Positions 36,846 to 46,037 of a stretch of 64,000 nt of DNA are shown piece by piece. Origin of the DNA: Marivita sp. (lineage in GTDB: Bacteria > Pseudomonadota > Alphaproteobacteria > Rhodobacterales > Rhodobacteraceae); the NCBI RefSeq assembly GCF_022763305.1, contig NZ_JALEGT010000049.1:1-64000 (forward strand), written 5' to 3'. The notes beneath the pieces were generated by a model that was given only the letters and a program-made list of their open reading frames with translations, had not been told where the DNA came from and did not search any database. Both the position numbers and the translations under genes were made by a program. Each line of letters starts with the position of its first letter. The stretch's first letter is position 1.

Positions 36846-37460
36846 ATGCTTTCCCTGCAATTCCTTCTCACGGCCTTTGTCGTCGTCATCGCCCCCGGAA
36901 CCGGCGTCATCTATACGCTGGCCATCGGGTTGGGGCAGGGGCGCTGGCCGTCGATATGGGCGGCGCTGGGATGCACTTTCGGGATTGTGCCGCATCTTCT
37001 GGCAGCGACACTTGGGCTGGCGGCGGTGCTGCACACCTCTGCAGTTCTGTTCAACGTGGTGAAATTCGCGGGCGTCGCCTACCTGCTTTGGCTGGCCTAC
37101 CAGTCGTTGCAGTCTGGTGGCGCGTTGGCCGTGTCGGCAGATCGGAGCGCCGAAAGCGGGTTGCGCATCGCGCGACGTGGGGCGCTGATCAACATTCTGA
37201 ACCCGAAACTGTCGATCTTCTTCCTCGCATTGCTGCCGCCGTTCCTGACGGGAAATCCGGCAACGGCCACAGCAGAAATGGCAGTCATGGGCGGCATCTT
37301 CATGCTGATGACGTTTGCGGTCTTCGTCCTTTACGGCGTCTTTGCTGCGGCGGCACGCACATGGCTTCTGGGCAGCGAACGGGTGATGCGCTGGCTCAAT
37401 CGGTCCTTTGCCGCGCTGTTTGCGGCACTGGCGGGACGGTTGGCGCTGGAACGTGCCTGA
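36846..37460 (+). CDS. LysE/RhtB family exporter
   Basis: A 204-residue inner-membrane protein with six predicted helices. A short N-terminal helix, the APGTG motif near residue 18 and LNPKLSIFFLA near 114 match RhtB-type amino acid exporters (homoserine, threonine, leucine and related amino acids). Start ATG 36846 has a GAGGA site. Substrate cannot be named. It opens a plus-strand run leading to the DUF3429 gene 37 bases downstream. Confidence 0.85.
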   Translation: MLSLQFLLTAFVVVIAPGTGVIYTLAIGLGQGRWPSIWAALGCTFGIVPHLLAATLGLAAVLHTSAVLFNVVKFAGVAYLLWLAYQSLQSGGALAVSADRSAESGLRIARRGALINILNPKLSIFFLALLPPFLTGNPATATAEMAVMGGIFMLMTFAVFVLYGVFAAAARTWLLGSERVMRWLNRSFAALFAALAGRLALERA

Positions 37461-37497
37461 GCTATTTCACGTCCCGTAACATGACGACGGACCTGCC

Positions 37498-37950
37498 ATG
37501 ACCCAAATTCCCCGTTCCGCGCTGATCCTTGGCCTTGCCGGTGTGATCCCGTTTGCATGGGGTGCGCTGACGCTGCTGTCCGAGGGGGCGGCGATCTGGG
37601 GGCAGTCCACGCTTGGGCCGCGCTTTATCGGGCCTTACGTGCAACTCAGCTACGGAATGGTGATCCTCAGCTTCATGTCCGGCGTGCTCTGGGGATTCGC
37701 GACCAAAGCCGAGGGCGGGCAGGCCGCCACGGGCTATGCGCTGTCGGTCATCCCGGCGCTCTGGGCGTTCTTCATGACGGGTGGCGGGCCGGTGTCGGCC
37801 GGAACCAACCTGATCTTCGGGTTTCTCGGGCTTCTGGTGCTGGACTATGCGTTCTGGACATGGGGCCTTGCGCCGAAATGGTGGATGCACCTGCGTGTCC
37901 TGCTCACCACCCTTGTCGTCCTGTGCCTGTCGGTCGGGGTGTTCCTGTGA
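37498..37950 (+). CDS. DUF3429 family membrane protein
   Basis: A 150-residue protein with five predicted helices, matching the DUF3429 family as I recall it (LILGLAGVIPFAWGAL at the start, SYGMVILSFMSGVLWGF near 56). Function unknown. Its TGA overlaps the next gene's GTG start as GTGA, indicating coupled translation with the methyltransferase. Confidence 0.75.
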   Translation: MTQIPRSALILGLAGVIPFAWGALTLLSEGAAIWGQSTLGPRFIGPYVQLSYGMVILSFMSGVLWGFATKAEGGQAATGYALSVIPALWAFFMTGGGPVSAGTNLIFGFLGLLVLDYAFWTWGLAPKWWMHLRVLLTTLVVLCLSVGVFL

Positions 37951-38537
37951 CTGACCGCGCAACCATTGCCGTCTACGATTCCCGCGCCGGTGATTATGCC
38001 AAGCTGGAGCCATCGAACACGCCAAGTGACACTCTGGCCACCTTCATTGCGGCGTTGCCGAAAGGCGCGCGCGTCCTTGATCTTGGATGTGGGCCGGGCA
38101 CGTCTGCGCGCCACATGGTGCGGGCGGGATGTGCGGTTGACGCGCTGGACGCCTCGGCCGAGATGATCGGCCTTGCCTCGGCTATCGAAGGCGTTACCGC
38201 ACGGCAGGCCAGTTTCGACGACATCCGCGGCACCGCGATCTATGACGGGGTCTGGGCCAATTTCAGCCTTCTTCACGCCCCGCGCGCCGACATGCCCAGA
38301 CATCTGGCGGCGATCCACGGCGCGTTGAAACCGGGTGGGCTGTTTCACATCGCGGTTAAGGAAGGCACGGGCGAAGGCCGGGATTCGCTTGGACGGCATT
38401 ACACCTATTACACCGAACCCGACCTGACAGCACTTCTGGAAACCGCCGGGTTTTCGGTCGGTCCCTATCGACGTGGCCGCGACAAGGGGCTAAGCGGCAC
38501 GGACGCAAACTGGATCTCCGTGACTGCCCATGCCTGA
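37947..38537 (+). CDS. Class I SAM-dependent methyltransferase
   Basis: A 196-residue methyltransferase, starting at GTG 37947. SAM-binding motif LDLGCGPGT is near residues 44-52, and [11 protein letters not shown] near 65 completes the cofactor site. Motif IV is [10 protein letters not shown] near 100. Substrate is unknown; relatives methylate small molecules, quinone precursors or tRNA. Embedded in a tightly overlapped plus-strand run (GTGA at both sides or near it), it ends eight bases inside rnhA. Confidence 0.85.
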   Translation: MTDRATIAVYDSRAGDYAKLEPSNTPSDTLATFIAALPKGARVLDLGCGPGTSARHMVRAGCAVDALDASAEMIGLASAIEGVTARQASFDDIRGTAIYDGVWANFSLLHAPRADMPRHLAAIHGALKPGGLFHIAVKEGTGEGRDSLGRHYTYYTEPDLTALLETAGFSVGPYRRGRDKGLSGTDANWISVTAHA

Positions 38538-38991
38538 CCTTTACGCCTATACCGACGGAGCCTGTTCCGGAAACCCCGGACCGGGTGGTTGGGGTGTCCT
38601 GCTCTTGGCCAAGGATGGTGAGACGGTGGTCAAGGAGCGCACCCTGTCGGGGGGTGAGGCCAACACCACCAACAACCGGATGGAACTGCTGGCAGCCATC
38701 CATGCGCTGGAAACCTTGGCGCGTCCGTCCTCGCTGACCATTGTGACCGACAGCGCCTATGTGAAGAACGGCGTGACGGGTTGGATCCATGGCTGGAAAC
38801 GCAATGGCTGGAAGACCGCGAACAAGAAACCGGTCAAGAATGTCGAACTCTGGCAGCGTCTGGACGAGGCGCAACAGCGTCACAACGTGACCTGGGAATG
38901 GGTCAAGGGCCATGCGGGCCATCCCGAAAACGAACGCGCCGATGAGCTGGCGCGTGAGGGCATGAAGCCGTTCAAAAAAGGCGCGGCGTGA
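38530..38991 (+). CDS. rnhA: Ribonuclease HI
   Basis: A 153-residue RNase H that removes RNA from RNA-DNA hybrids, including replication primers and R-loops. Catalytic acids are in [16 protein letters not shown] (D near 8), NNRMELLAA (E near 46), VTDSAYVK (D near 68) and NERADELA (D near 133). It overlaps the methyltransferase by eight bases and the TRIC gene as GTGA. Confidence 0.95.
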   Translation: MPDLYAYTDGACSGNPGPGGWGVLLLAKDGETVVKERTLSGGEANTTNNRMELLAAIHALETLARPSSLTIVTDSAYVKNGVTGWIHGWKRNGWKTANKKPVKNVELWQRLDEAQQRHNVTWEWVKGHAGHPENERADELAREGMKPFKKGAA

Positions 38992-39611
38992 CCCTGATCG
39001 CGTGGATCGACCATGCGGCGGTTCTGGTCTTTGCCCTGACCGGTGCTCTGGTGGCCAGCCGTGCTCAGCTCGACATCATCGGCTTTGCGTTTCTTGCGAT
39101 CCTGACCGGCGTCGGGGGCGGAACGGTCCGTGATGTTCTGCTCGACCGGAACCCTGTCTTCTGGATGGCGGACCCCACCTATCTGGGTGTGGCTGTCTTC
39201 GCCGCCTTCGTGGTGTTCTTCACCGCGCACCTGTTCGAAAGCCGCTACAAGGCAATCCTGTGGCTCGACGCGGCGGCGCTGGCCTTTGCGGTGGCGGCCG
39301 GCGCCAATATCGCCGCCACTCTGGGGCAAAGCGCGGCGATCGTCGTGGTCATGGGCACCGTCACGGGCTGCCTCGGAGGGCTGATGCGCGATGTGGTGGC
39401 GAACGAAGTGCCGCTCGTTCTCAAACAGGGCGAACTCTACGTCACCTGCGCAGTGGCTGGTGCCGCTGTGGTGGCGTTGGCCCCGTTTGCAGGACTAAGC
39501 CAGACGCCGACCGTTCTGGCAGCCGCAGGGATCACGTTTGGCTTGCGGGCAGGCTCCATCGCCTTGGGCTGGAGCCTGCCGGTCTACAAGTCGCGCCCGC
39601 CGCGCAACTGA
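38988..39611 (+). CDS. Trimeric intracellular cation (TRIC/UPF0126) channel protein
   Basis: A 207-residue membrane protein with seven helices and an internal repeat. Glycine-rich [15 protein letters not shown] near residue 38 and [15 protein letters not shown] near 125 are the paired hinge motifs of bacterial TRIC channels, which conduct monovalent cations. Start GTG 38988, overlapping rnhA. Ends two bases before the convergent C-S lyase gene. Confidence 0.85.
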   Translation: MTLIAWIDHAAVLVFALTGALVASRAQLDIIGFAFLAILTGVGGGTVRDVLLDRNPVFWMADPTYLGVAVFAAFVVFFTAHLFESRYKAILWLDAAALAFAVAAGANIAATLGQSAAIVVVMGTVTGCLGGLMRDVVANEVPLVLKQGELYVTCAVAGAAVVALAPFAGLSQTPTVLAAAGITFGLRAGSIALGWSLPVYKSRPPRN

Positions 39612-39613
39612 CC

Positions 39614-40792
39614 TTATTGCAGATCGCGGAATGCCGCCTGAAGACGCTCGCCAGCTTCGATCACACGGGATCGGGGTGTCGCGAAGTTGAACCGCAGAAA
39701 GCTTTCGCCGCCCGTTCCAAAGGTCGGGCCATGGTTCGCGGCAATCCGCGCGTCCTTCTCGACCCGTCGGGTGAATTCCGCAGGCTCCATACCTGTCCTG
39801 GCAAAGTCGACCCATGCAAGATAGGTCGCCTGCATCGGCATCGACGTCACCCCGGGGATCGCGTTGACCATGTCGTCAAAAAGTCTCCGGTTGCCATCCA
39901 GGTAGTCCACCAACTCGTCCACCCATGCCGCGCCAGCGGGCGAATAGGCAGCCATCGCAGTGAACAGGCCAAAGGAGTTCGGCGACATGCCAAGCGCTGC
40001 CATGCGTTTGGCAAAGCGCGCGCGCAGTTCGGGGTCCGGGATGATGACGTTGCCGATATGGCTGCCCGCGATGTTGAAGGTCTTCGTCGTCGCGGTCATC
40101 ATCACCAGCCGGTCAAGGCAGTTCTCGTCAGCCAACGGCATGGGGATATGCGTGTTGCCCGGCATCACGAGGTCATGGTGGATTTCGTCGGACACGAGGA
40201 TCAGGTCGTGCCGCTTGGCAAAGGCGGCCACAGCCTGCAATTCGGCCTTGCTCCAGACCCGACCACCGGGATTGTGCGGCGAGCAGAGAATGACCATCCG
40301 CTCTGTCCCGGTCATCTGCGCGTCATAGGCCTCGAAATCCATTTCGTAGCGCCCATCGGTCATCGTCAGCGCGCATTCGACAACCTGTCGGTTGGCCGCT
40401 TTGATGACACGCGCGAAGGCGTGATAGACCGGCGTGAAAAGTACAACGCCATCCCCGGGTTCGGTGAACGCATCGACACACATCGCCGTGCCGTTGACCA
40501 GACCATGTGTTGAATAAATCCAGTCGCGCTCGACTGTCCAGCCGTGCCGTTCATCCATCCACCAGCGGATCGCATCCAGATAGGGGCCGTCATTGCCGAA
40601 ATAGCCGAAGACCCCATGATCCAGCACTTCGCGCAGTTCGTCTGTCACGCAGGCAGGCGGCCGGAAGTCCATATCCGCAACCCACATGGCAAGCCCATCG
40701 TCCTTGGGTACGCCGTAGAGCGTATCCATCATGTCCCATTTCACACAATGGCTGCCTCTGCGGTCGATCTCTTCGTCAAATTGGCTGGTCAT
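39614..40792 (-). CDS. PatB/MalY-like pyridoxal-phosphate C-S lyase
   Basis: A 392-residue fold-type I PLP enzyme. Sequences MDTLYGVPKDDGLAMWVADMD at the start, NPGGRVW near 170 and SDEIHHDLV near 205, with the Schiff-base lysine in ATTKTFNIAG near 240, define the MalY/PatB branch, which has cystathionine beta-lyase activity and can also act as an aminotransferase. It would release homocysteine or a thiol plus pyruvate and ammonia. Divergent from def. No transport or methionine genes are adjacent, so the metabolic role is inferred. Confidence 0.85.
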   Translation of the reverse strand: MTSQFDEEIDRRGSHCVKWDMMDTLYGVPKDDGLAMWVADMDFRPPACVTDELREVLDHGVFGYFGNDGPYLDAIRWWMDERHGWTVERDWIYSTHGLVNGTAMCVDAFTEPGDGVVLFTPVYHAFARVIKAANRQVVECALTMTDGRYEMDFEAYDAQMTGTERMVILCSPHNPGGRVWSKAELQAVAAFAKRHDLILVSDEIHHDLVMPGNTHIPMPLADENCLDRLVMMTATTKTFNIAGSHIGNVIIPDPELRARFAKRMAALGMSPNSFGLFTAMAAYSPAGAAWVDELVDYLDGNRRLFDDMVNAIPGVTSMPMQATYLAWVDFARTGMEPAEFTRRVEKDARIAANHGPTFGTGGESFLRFNFATPRSRVIEAGERLQAAFRDLQ

Positions 40793-40891
40793 GTCGGCTC
40801 CTTGGGTCGCGTTGCCCTATTCCTTGGCCGGATCGAGAGCGGGTTCAAGGGCGAAAGACCGAATGCTGGTACCCGAGGCTGCGACTGTCCG

Positions 40892-40920
40892 TTGCGCTTT
40901 GGTGTCAATCTCCCTAAATC
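40892..40920 (+). promoter_or_regulatory. Candidate promoter of def, with very short leader
   Basis: TTGCGC (40892-40897) and TAAATC (40915-40920) are separated by 17 bases. The def ATG lies six bases after the -10 box, so transcription would begin at or next to the start codon. No Shine-Dalgarno sequence precedes the ATG, which agrees with a leaderless mRNA. Matches to the consensus are moderate. Confidence 0.4.
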
Positions 40921-40926
40921 ACGCTC

Positions 40927-41445
40927 ATGAAACTGCCGATCCTCATCCACCCGGACCCGCGTCTGAAAAAGGTCTGTGACCCCGTGCCCGATTTGTCGGA
41001 CGACTTGCGCACGCTGGCCAAGGACATGCTGGAAACCATGTATGACGCGCCGGGCATTGGCCTTGCCGCGCCGCAGGTGGGCGTGCTGTCCCGTCTGATC
41101 GTTCTGGATTGCATCAAGGACGAGGAATCGACACCGCGTCCGCTGATCATGTTCAACCCCGAAATTCTGGCGTCCTCGGATGATTTGAACGTCTACGAAG
41201 AGGGCTGTCTGTCGATCCCGGATCAGTTCGCGGATGTCACCCGGCCCGAAGCGGTCAAGGTGGCGTGGATCGACGAGAACGGCAATCCGAAGGAAGAAGA
41301 GTTTGATGGGCTCTGGGCGACCTGCGTTCAGCACGAGATCGACCACCTCAATGGCAAGCTGTTCATCGATTATCTCAAACCGCTCAAGCGGCAGATGATC
41401 ACCCGCAAGATGGTCAAGCTCAAACGCGAACAGGCGCGCGCATGA
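40927..41445 (+). CDS. def: Peptide deformylase
   Basis: A 172-residue metalloenzyme that removes the formyl group from nascent N-terminal methionine. Motif I GIGLAAPQVG (near 43), motif II EEGCLSIP (near 90) with the metal-ligand cysteine, and motif III QHEIDHLNG (near 136) with the HExxH pair are complete. It appears to have no ribosome-binding site. It overlaps the paralogue downstream by four bases (ATGA) and is two genes before fmt, the enzyme that adds the formyl group. Confidence 0.95.
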   Translation: MKLPILIHPDPRLKKVCDPVPDLSDDLRTLAKDMLETMYDAPGIGLAAPQVGVLSRLIVLDCIKDEESTPRPLIMFNPEILASSDDLNVYEEGCLSIPDQFADVTRPEAVKVAWIDENGNPKEEEFDGLWATCVQHEIDHLNGKLFIDYLKPLKRQMITRKMVKLKREQARA

Positions 41446-41939
41446 CCGTACGGCGCTGTCTGCCGTGGCCGAACGCCTGTCTTCGTACACCCGCCGAGCC
41501 CGTGGACGAGATCACCGACGAGATCCGCGAAATTTGGACAGACATGATCGACACGATGGAGGCGATGCCCGGTGTCGGTCTGGCCGCCAACCAGATCGGC
41601 ATTCTGAAACGGCTGGCCGTTGTCGACGCATCTGATGATCGGGGCCGCGCGGTTCGAATGGCAAACCCGGAAATCCTGCACGCCTCGGTGCAGCTTCGGT
41701 CGCATGAAGAGGCGAGCCCGAACCTGCCCGGCGTCTTTGCCAAGATCGACCGACCTCGCGCCGTGACCGTACGGTTCATGGGGGAGGATGGTACGGTTCG
41801 CGAACAGGATTTCGTCGGTCTTTGGGCCACCTCCGTGCAACACCAGATCGACCATCTGAACGGCAAGATGTATTTCGACCATCTGAGCAAGACCAAGCGC
41901 GACATGCTTTTGCGGCGGGCGAAAAAGCTGAAAGGCTAG
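41442..41939 (+). CDS. Degenerate peptide deformylase paralogue, probably inactive
   Basis: A 165-residue homologue of the deformylase encoded just upstream. Motif I (GVGLAANQIG) is kept, but motif II reads EEASPNLP instead of EEGCLSIP, replacing the metal-binding cysteine, and motif III reads QHQIDHL instead of QHEIDHL, replacing the catalytic glutamate. The aligned cores are otherwise similar (LPGVFAKIDRPRAVTV vs IPDQFADVTRPEAVKV). Loss of both residues makes deformylation unlikely; a regulatory or ribosome-binding role is speculation. It lies between def and fmt and is coupled to def. Confidence 0.85.
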   Translation: MTVRRCLPWPNACLRTPAEPVDEITDEIREIWTDMIDTMEAMPGVGLAANQIGILKRLAVVDASDDRGRAVRMANPEILHASVQLRSHEEASPNLPGVFAKIDRPRAVTVRFMGEDGTVREQDFVGLWATSVQHQIDHLNGKMYFDHLSKTKRDMLLRRAKKLKG

Positions 41940-41942
41940 GAC

Positions 41943-42854
41943 ATGCGGATCATCTTCATGGGAACGCCCGACTTTTCGGTTCCGGTGCTGGATGCGCTGG
42001 TCGGGGCCGGGCACGAGATCGCCGCCGTCTATTGCCAGCCGCCGCGTCCGGCAGGGCGCGGCAAGAAGGACCGCCCCACCCCTGTCCACGCGCGGGCCGA
42101 GGCGCTTGGATTAGAGGTTCGGCATCCAACGACGCTCCGAAACGACGACGCACAGCGGGACTTTGCCGCTCTGGCCGCCGATATCGCGGTTGTCGTGGCC
42201 TACGGGTTGATCCTGCCACAGGCCGTTCTGGACGCGCCGAAACAGGGGTGCCTGAACATCCACGCCTCGCTTTTGCCGCGCTGGCGGGGGGCAGCCCCCA
42301 TTCACCGCGCGATCATGGCGGGGGATGCGGAAACCGGGATTTGCATCATGCAGATGGAGGCCGGTCTGGACACCGGGCCTGTGTTGCTGCGAGAGGCGAC
42401 GCCGATTGGCGCAACCGAGACCACGGGCGAATTGCATGATCGGCTGAGCGCCATGGGCGCTGCTCTGATAGTGCAGGCGCTTGACCAGATTGGTGACCTG
42501 ACTCCGGAGCCGCAGCCTGACGACGGCGTCACCTATGCCGAGAAGATCGACAAGGCCGAAGCCCGGATCGACTGGACCCGACCGGCGGTCGAGGTAGACC
42601 GCCAGATCCGCGGGCTGTCGCCCTTTCCGGGCGCCTGGACGATGATCGGTGACGAGCGCGTCAAACTGTTGGGCAGCCGCCTTTCGGATCAGCAGGGCGC
42701 TGCAGGGACCGCGTTGGATGATGCCTTCACCATTGCCTGCGGCTCAGGTGCGGTTATCATCACTCGTGCGCAGCGTGCAGGCAAAGGCGCGCAGGATACC
42801 GAAACGTTCCTGCGGGGCATGACGGTTCCGAAGGGGACCCGGTTGGGAGAGTAG
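41943..42854 (+). CDS. fmt: Methionyl-tRNA formyltransferase
   Basis: A 303-residue enzyme that formylates initiator methionyl-tRNA with 10-formyl-tetrahydrofolate. The formyltransferase core ([15 protein letters not shown] at the start; [16 protein letters not shown] near 108) and the C-terminal OB-like domain are intact. It begins three bases after the degenerate deformylase, completing a formylation/deformylation operon. Confidence 0.95.
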   Translation: MRIIFMGTPDFSVPVLDALVGAGHEIAAVYCQPPRPAGRGKKDRPTPVHARAEALGLEVRHPTTLRNDDAQRDFAALAADIAVVVAYGLILPQAVLDAPKQGCLNIHASLLPRWRGAAPIHRAIMAGDAETGICIMQMEAGLDTGPVLLREATPIGATETTGELHDRLSAMGAALIVQALDQIGDLTPEPQPDDGVTYAEKIDKAEARIDWTRPAVEVDRQIRGLSPFPGAWTMIGDERVKLLGSRLSDQQGAAGTALDDAFTIACGSGAVIITRAQRAGKGAQDTETFLRGMTVPKGTRLGE

Positions 42855-42856
42855 GG

Positions 42857-43117
42857 ATGTTCATGATCTTGATGGGCACGGTCGTGATCGCGGGGATCGT
42901 CGGCTATATCTCGGAAAAGACAGGCTTTACCAACAACGGCGTCATCCCAAGCATCATCATCTGCGTTGGCGGTGCGTTCCTCGCCTATTTCGTGCGCATC
43001 ATGTTCGGCATCGGTTTCGGATCACCGGGCATGAACGCGATCGTTTCGTCGCTTGGCGCGTTGATCATTGTGCCGACCCATTGGCGCAGCAGCGTGCGCG
43101 ACCGTCGGCGGAGGTAG
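42857..43117 (+). CDS. Small membrane protein, GlsB/YeaQ/YmgE-like
   Basis: An 86-residue protein with three hydrophobic segments and glycine-rich helices (VIPSIIICVGGAFLAYFV), resembling the GlsB/YeaQ/YmgE (transglycosylase-associated) family of stress-linked small membrane proteins. A basic tail follows. It begins two bases after fmt and ends six bases before a similar small gene, so the pair looks like a local duplication. Confidence 0.6.
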   Translation: MFMILMGTVVIAGIVGYISEKTGFTNNGVIPSIIICVGGAFLAYFVRIMFGIGFGSPGMNAIVSSLGALIIVPTHWRSSVRDRRRR

Positions 43118-43122
43118 ATCGC

Positions 43123-43356
43123 GTGCCGATTCTGTTTTTGCTGATCATCGGTGCCGCTGCCGGATTTCTCGCCACGCGCTTCATGCGTGTCGAAATGAGC
43201 ATGCTGGCGACCATCATGGTGGGGGTCGCTGGTGCCCTGATCGGCGGCATGGTGATCCGCCTGCTGCTGGCCGCAACAGGAGCAGTCGCGGGACTGGTTG
43301 GTGCAGTTCTGGGCGCAATGGTCGTGATCTGGGTGGTGCAACGCCTGCGGTCGTGA
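43123..43356 (+). CDS. Small membrane protein, second GlsB/YeaQ-like copy
   Basis: A 77-residue protein of three hydrophobic segments, rich in Ala, Gly and Val. A GGAGG site lies upstream of GTG 43123. Similarity to the 42857 protein in layout, though not closely in sequence, suggests related roles in the membrane. Its stop is one base from the end of the convergent Usp gene. Confidence 0.6.
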   Translation: MPILFLLIIGAAAGFLATRFMRVEMSMLATIMVGVAGALIGGMVIRLLLAATGAVAGLVGAVLGAMVVIWVVQRLRS

Positions 43357-43357
43357 C

Positions 43358-44215
43358 CTATCGCATGATAAGCACGGGCACCTTGCAGGAGCGGAGCATC
43401 TCGGTTGTTGTCGACCCGATGATGAAGCTGCGCACCCGGCTGTGACCATAGGCGCCCATCACCAGCAGGTCTTGCGAACCGGTCGAGGTGATCTGCGCAA
43501 GCACCTTTTCCGGCTCACCAATTTCAATCACAATCTGCGCGTCAAATCCACCGGCCTTGAGCGTCGCTGTTGCGTCGGACAGCGCCTTCTGGATCGCCGG
43601 GGTCTCTTTGCCGGCGAACACCAGTGTCACGGCAAGGCCTGCGAACATCGGGCTGCGTGCGATATAGTCCACCGCCTTGAGGGATGACGGACCACCGTCG
43701 AAGGCGACAAGTGCTGATGTGATCGGCTTGAACGCGCGGTTCGCGATGAACACGGGCTTGTGGCTGGCCCGGACGATCCGTTCAAGGTTGGAGCCAAGAT
43801 GCTCCATCGCCAGACCGGCCGCCTCACCGCGCTTGCCGATGACGATCATGTCGCCGGTTTCTTCCTTGGCCGTCACGGTTTCGACCAGATCGCCCTGACG
43901 CAGACGGGTTTCGACGGTGATGTCGGCGCCTTTGGTGATGATCGCCTTGGCGTCTTCCAGAATGGCCCGGCCATGTTCATGCGCCAGCTTGGCGCGGGTG
44001 GCGTCGAGTTCGGACAGTTGCTCCAACAGCGACGAACGCGCCCCAAGCCGGATGGCGCCGGACAGGTCCTGTTTTTCGACCGCATCGCGGCGACCCATCA
44101 CGTGGTAGACCTTGACCTTCCAGTCAGTGCACCCGGCGATCCACGCCGCGTGATGGCAGACGCTTTCGGCATAGGCAGAGGCATCCACAAGGGCGATGAG
44201 GGTGTTCGTGGTCAT
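43358..44215 (-). CDS. Universal stress protein, tandem-domain UspA type
   Basis: A 285-residue protein made of two Usp domains (roughly residues 1-145 and 150-285). The nucleotide-binding glycine pattern near the C-terminus, GAYGHSRVRSFIIGSTT, suggests ATP binding in the second domain; the first domain shows GKRGEAAGLAMEHLGS. It lies 11 bases after the SulP gene, so they are co-transcribed, and may act on the carrier or respond with it. Confidence 0.85.
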   Translation of the reverse strand: MTTNTLIALVDASAYAESVCHHAAWIAGCTDWKVKVYHVMGRRDAVEKQDLSGAIRLGARSSLLEQLSELDATRAKLAHEHGRAILEDAKAIITKGADITVETRLRQGDLVETVTAKEETGDMIVIGKRGEAAGLAMEHLGSNLERIVRASHKPVFIANRAFKPITSALVAFDGGPSSLKAVDYIARSPMFAGLAVTLVFAGKETPAIQKALSDATATLKAGGFDAQIVIEIGEPEKVLAQITSTGSQDLLVMGAYGHSRVRSFIIGSTTTEMLRSCKVPVLIMR

Positions 44216-44226
44216 GGTCTGTCTCC

Positions 44227-45717
44227 CTAGTGGCCCAGCAATTCGTCCATCGCGCCGGGTTTGTCGTGGATGGCCAACCTGTCGACGATGGTCTCTGATG
44301 CCTCGTTGAGGCCGATCAACTCTACCTCTGCACCTTCGCGGCGGAACTTGAGCACAGCCATGTCAAGCGCCGCAACCGACGAGATGTCCCAGATATGCGC
44401 GCGGCTCAGGTCGATGGTCACGCGGTCCGGGGCTTCGCGGAAATCGAAGGCCTTCATAAAATTCTCAGACGAGGCGAAGAAGAGCTGCCCTTCGATGGTG
44501 TAGGTGCGATGTGACCCGTCCGGCGTGATCGAGGTCCGAACGCGGAAGAGTTGCGAGATCTTCCAGGCAAAGAAGATGCCCGAGAGCAGCACGCCGACCA
44601 GAACGCCGATGGCAAGGTTGTGGGTGTAGATCACGAAGAACACCGTCGCCAGCATCACGATGGAGGACGATTTCGGGTGGTCGCGCAGGTTCTTGATCGA
44701 CGACCACGAGAACGTGCCGATGGACACCATGATCATGATCGCCACCAGCGCTGCCATCGGGATGATCGCCACGATGTCGCCCAAGGCGACCACGAGGATC
44801 AGCAGGAAAAGACCCGCGACAAAGCTCGAAAGCCGCCCGCGCCCACCGGATTTCACGTTGATGATCGACTGGCCGATCATGGCACAACCCGCCATGCCAC
44901 CGATGAACCCGGTGGCGCTGTTGGCCAGGCCCTGACCGATACATTCCTGATTGCGGCTGGAGGTCGTGTCGGTGAGGTCATCGACGATCTGCTGTGTCAT
45001 CAGGCTTTCCAGCAGGCCAACCACGGCCACCGCGACCGAGTAGGGGAAGATGATCTGAAGTGTCTCGAAGGTCAGCGGGATGTCGGGGATCAGGAACACC
45101 GGCAGCGTGTCGGGCAGTTCGCCCATGTCGCCCACGGTGCGCACATCCCACCCCATGAAGACCACCACGGCGGTCAGCACGATGATGGTGACCAGTGGCG
45201 ACGGGACTGCCTTGGTCACCATGGGGAACAGGTAGATGATCAGCAGGCCCGCCGCGACTAGCACATAGGTCAGCATCGGCACGCGGCTTGGGTCAAGTTC
45301 GGGCAATTGCGCCATGAAGATCAGGATCGCCAGCGCGTTGACGAAGCCCGTCATCACGGATTTTGACACGAAGCGCATGACGTAGCCCAGTTTGAGCAGC
45401 CCGGCCCCGATCTGCAACAGCCCCGCCAGCACCGTGGCGGCAAGCAGGTATTGCAGCCCGTGATCCTTGACCAGAGTGACCATCAGCACCGCCGTTGCCG
45501 CTGTGGCCGCCGAGATCATGCCCGGTCTGCCTCCGGTGATCGCGGTGATCACGGCAATCGAGAAGGATGCGTAAAGACCCACCTTGGGATCGACCCCCGC
45601 GATGATCGAGAACGCGATGGCCTCGGGGATCAGCGCCAGCGCCACCACCAGTCCGGACAGAAGATCGCCACGGATGTTCTGGGTCCATTGTTGTTTGTAC
45701 TGTGCAGCTGAGATCAT
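44227..45717 (-). CDS. SulP family anion transporter with STAS domain
   Basis: A 496-residue transporter. The N-terminal SulP domain has about twelve to fourteen helices and the family blocks [17 protein letters not shown] near residue 30 and the glycine-rich [19 protein letters not shown] near 265. A cytoplasmic STAS domain covers about residues 385-496. SulP proteins carry sulfate, bicarbonate or dicarboxylates, and the BicA branch takes up bicarbonate with sodium. Sequence alone does not decide. Start ATG 45717 lacks a strong ribosome-binding site. It precedes the Usp gene in one operon. Confidence 0.85.
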   Translation of the reverse strand: MISAAQYKQQWTQNIRGDLLSGLVVALALIPEAIAFSIIAGVDPKVGLYASFSIAVITAITGGRPGMISAATAATAVLMVTLVKDHGLQYLLAATVLAGLLQIGAGLLKLGYVMRFVSKSVMTGFVNALAILIFMAQLPELDPSRVPMLTYVLVAAGLLIIYLFPMVTKAVPSPLVTIIVLTAVVVFMGWDVRTVGDMGELPDTLPVFLIPDIPLTFETLQIIFPYSVAVAVVGLLESLMTQQIVDDLTDTTSSRNQECIGQGLANSATGFIGGMAGCAMIGQSIINVKSGGRGRLSSFVAGLFLLILVVALGDIVAIIPMAALVAIMIMVSIGTFSWSSIKNLRDHPKSSSIVMLATVFFVIYTHNLAIGVLVGVLLSGIFFAWKISQLFRVRTSITPDGSHRTYTIEGQLFFASSENFMKAFDFREAPDRVTIDLSRAHIWDISSVAALDMAVLKFRREGAEVELIGLNEASETIVDRLAIHDKPGAMDELLGH

Positions 45718-46037
45718 GAAAGAATTTGCCCATAGGCCGCGAGCGGGTCGCGCGGTCTTTGTCGGTGTCATCGGTGTGCAGGGGTTCCAGCGGACAACCG
45801 GCCAGTTCGGCCAGCCAAGGGTGTCACCCGGCGTAAGTCGCCGCTCCCTTACCGCGAGATGGCGGGGATGCCAAGTTGAAGGGACAGGATTTGCCCACGC
45901 GTGACGATCAAGGCGCAACACCACGGCCAGCCCGAGCCTCTGTGCGCTCATCCATGACAATCTGCGCGGAAGTGGATGTTTTGTGAAACTGTGCAGAGTT
46001 CTATGTGTTGAACTCACACGGATGCAAGGAGCGAGAC
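45718..46037. promoter_or_regulatory. Divergent intergenic region between SulP and quinone reductase genes
   Basis: This 320-bp gap holds no convincing gene, although the minus strand stays open. It contains promoters for both flanks by position. Near 46004-46018 a partial dyad TGTG/CACA lies 20 bases before the plus-strand start, in a TGTGTTGAACTCACA context. A weak TTTTGT...TATGTG pair lies upstream of it. Nothing else stands out. Confidence 0.3.

Noticed and set aside
43081-43122. Extended TTG-start version of the small membrane gene at 43123
   Set aside because: The GTG at 43123 has a GGAGG site and begins the first hydrophobic helix; the extension is the basic tail of the preceding gene read in another frame.
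45718-46017. SulP protein extended to 596 residues by an upstream frame
   Set aside because: The extra 100 residues are Arg/Pro-rich without helix or family similarity; SulP proteins start close to the first helix, as at 45717.
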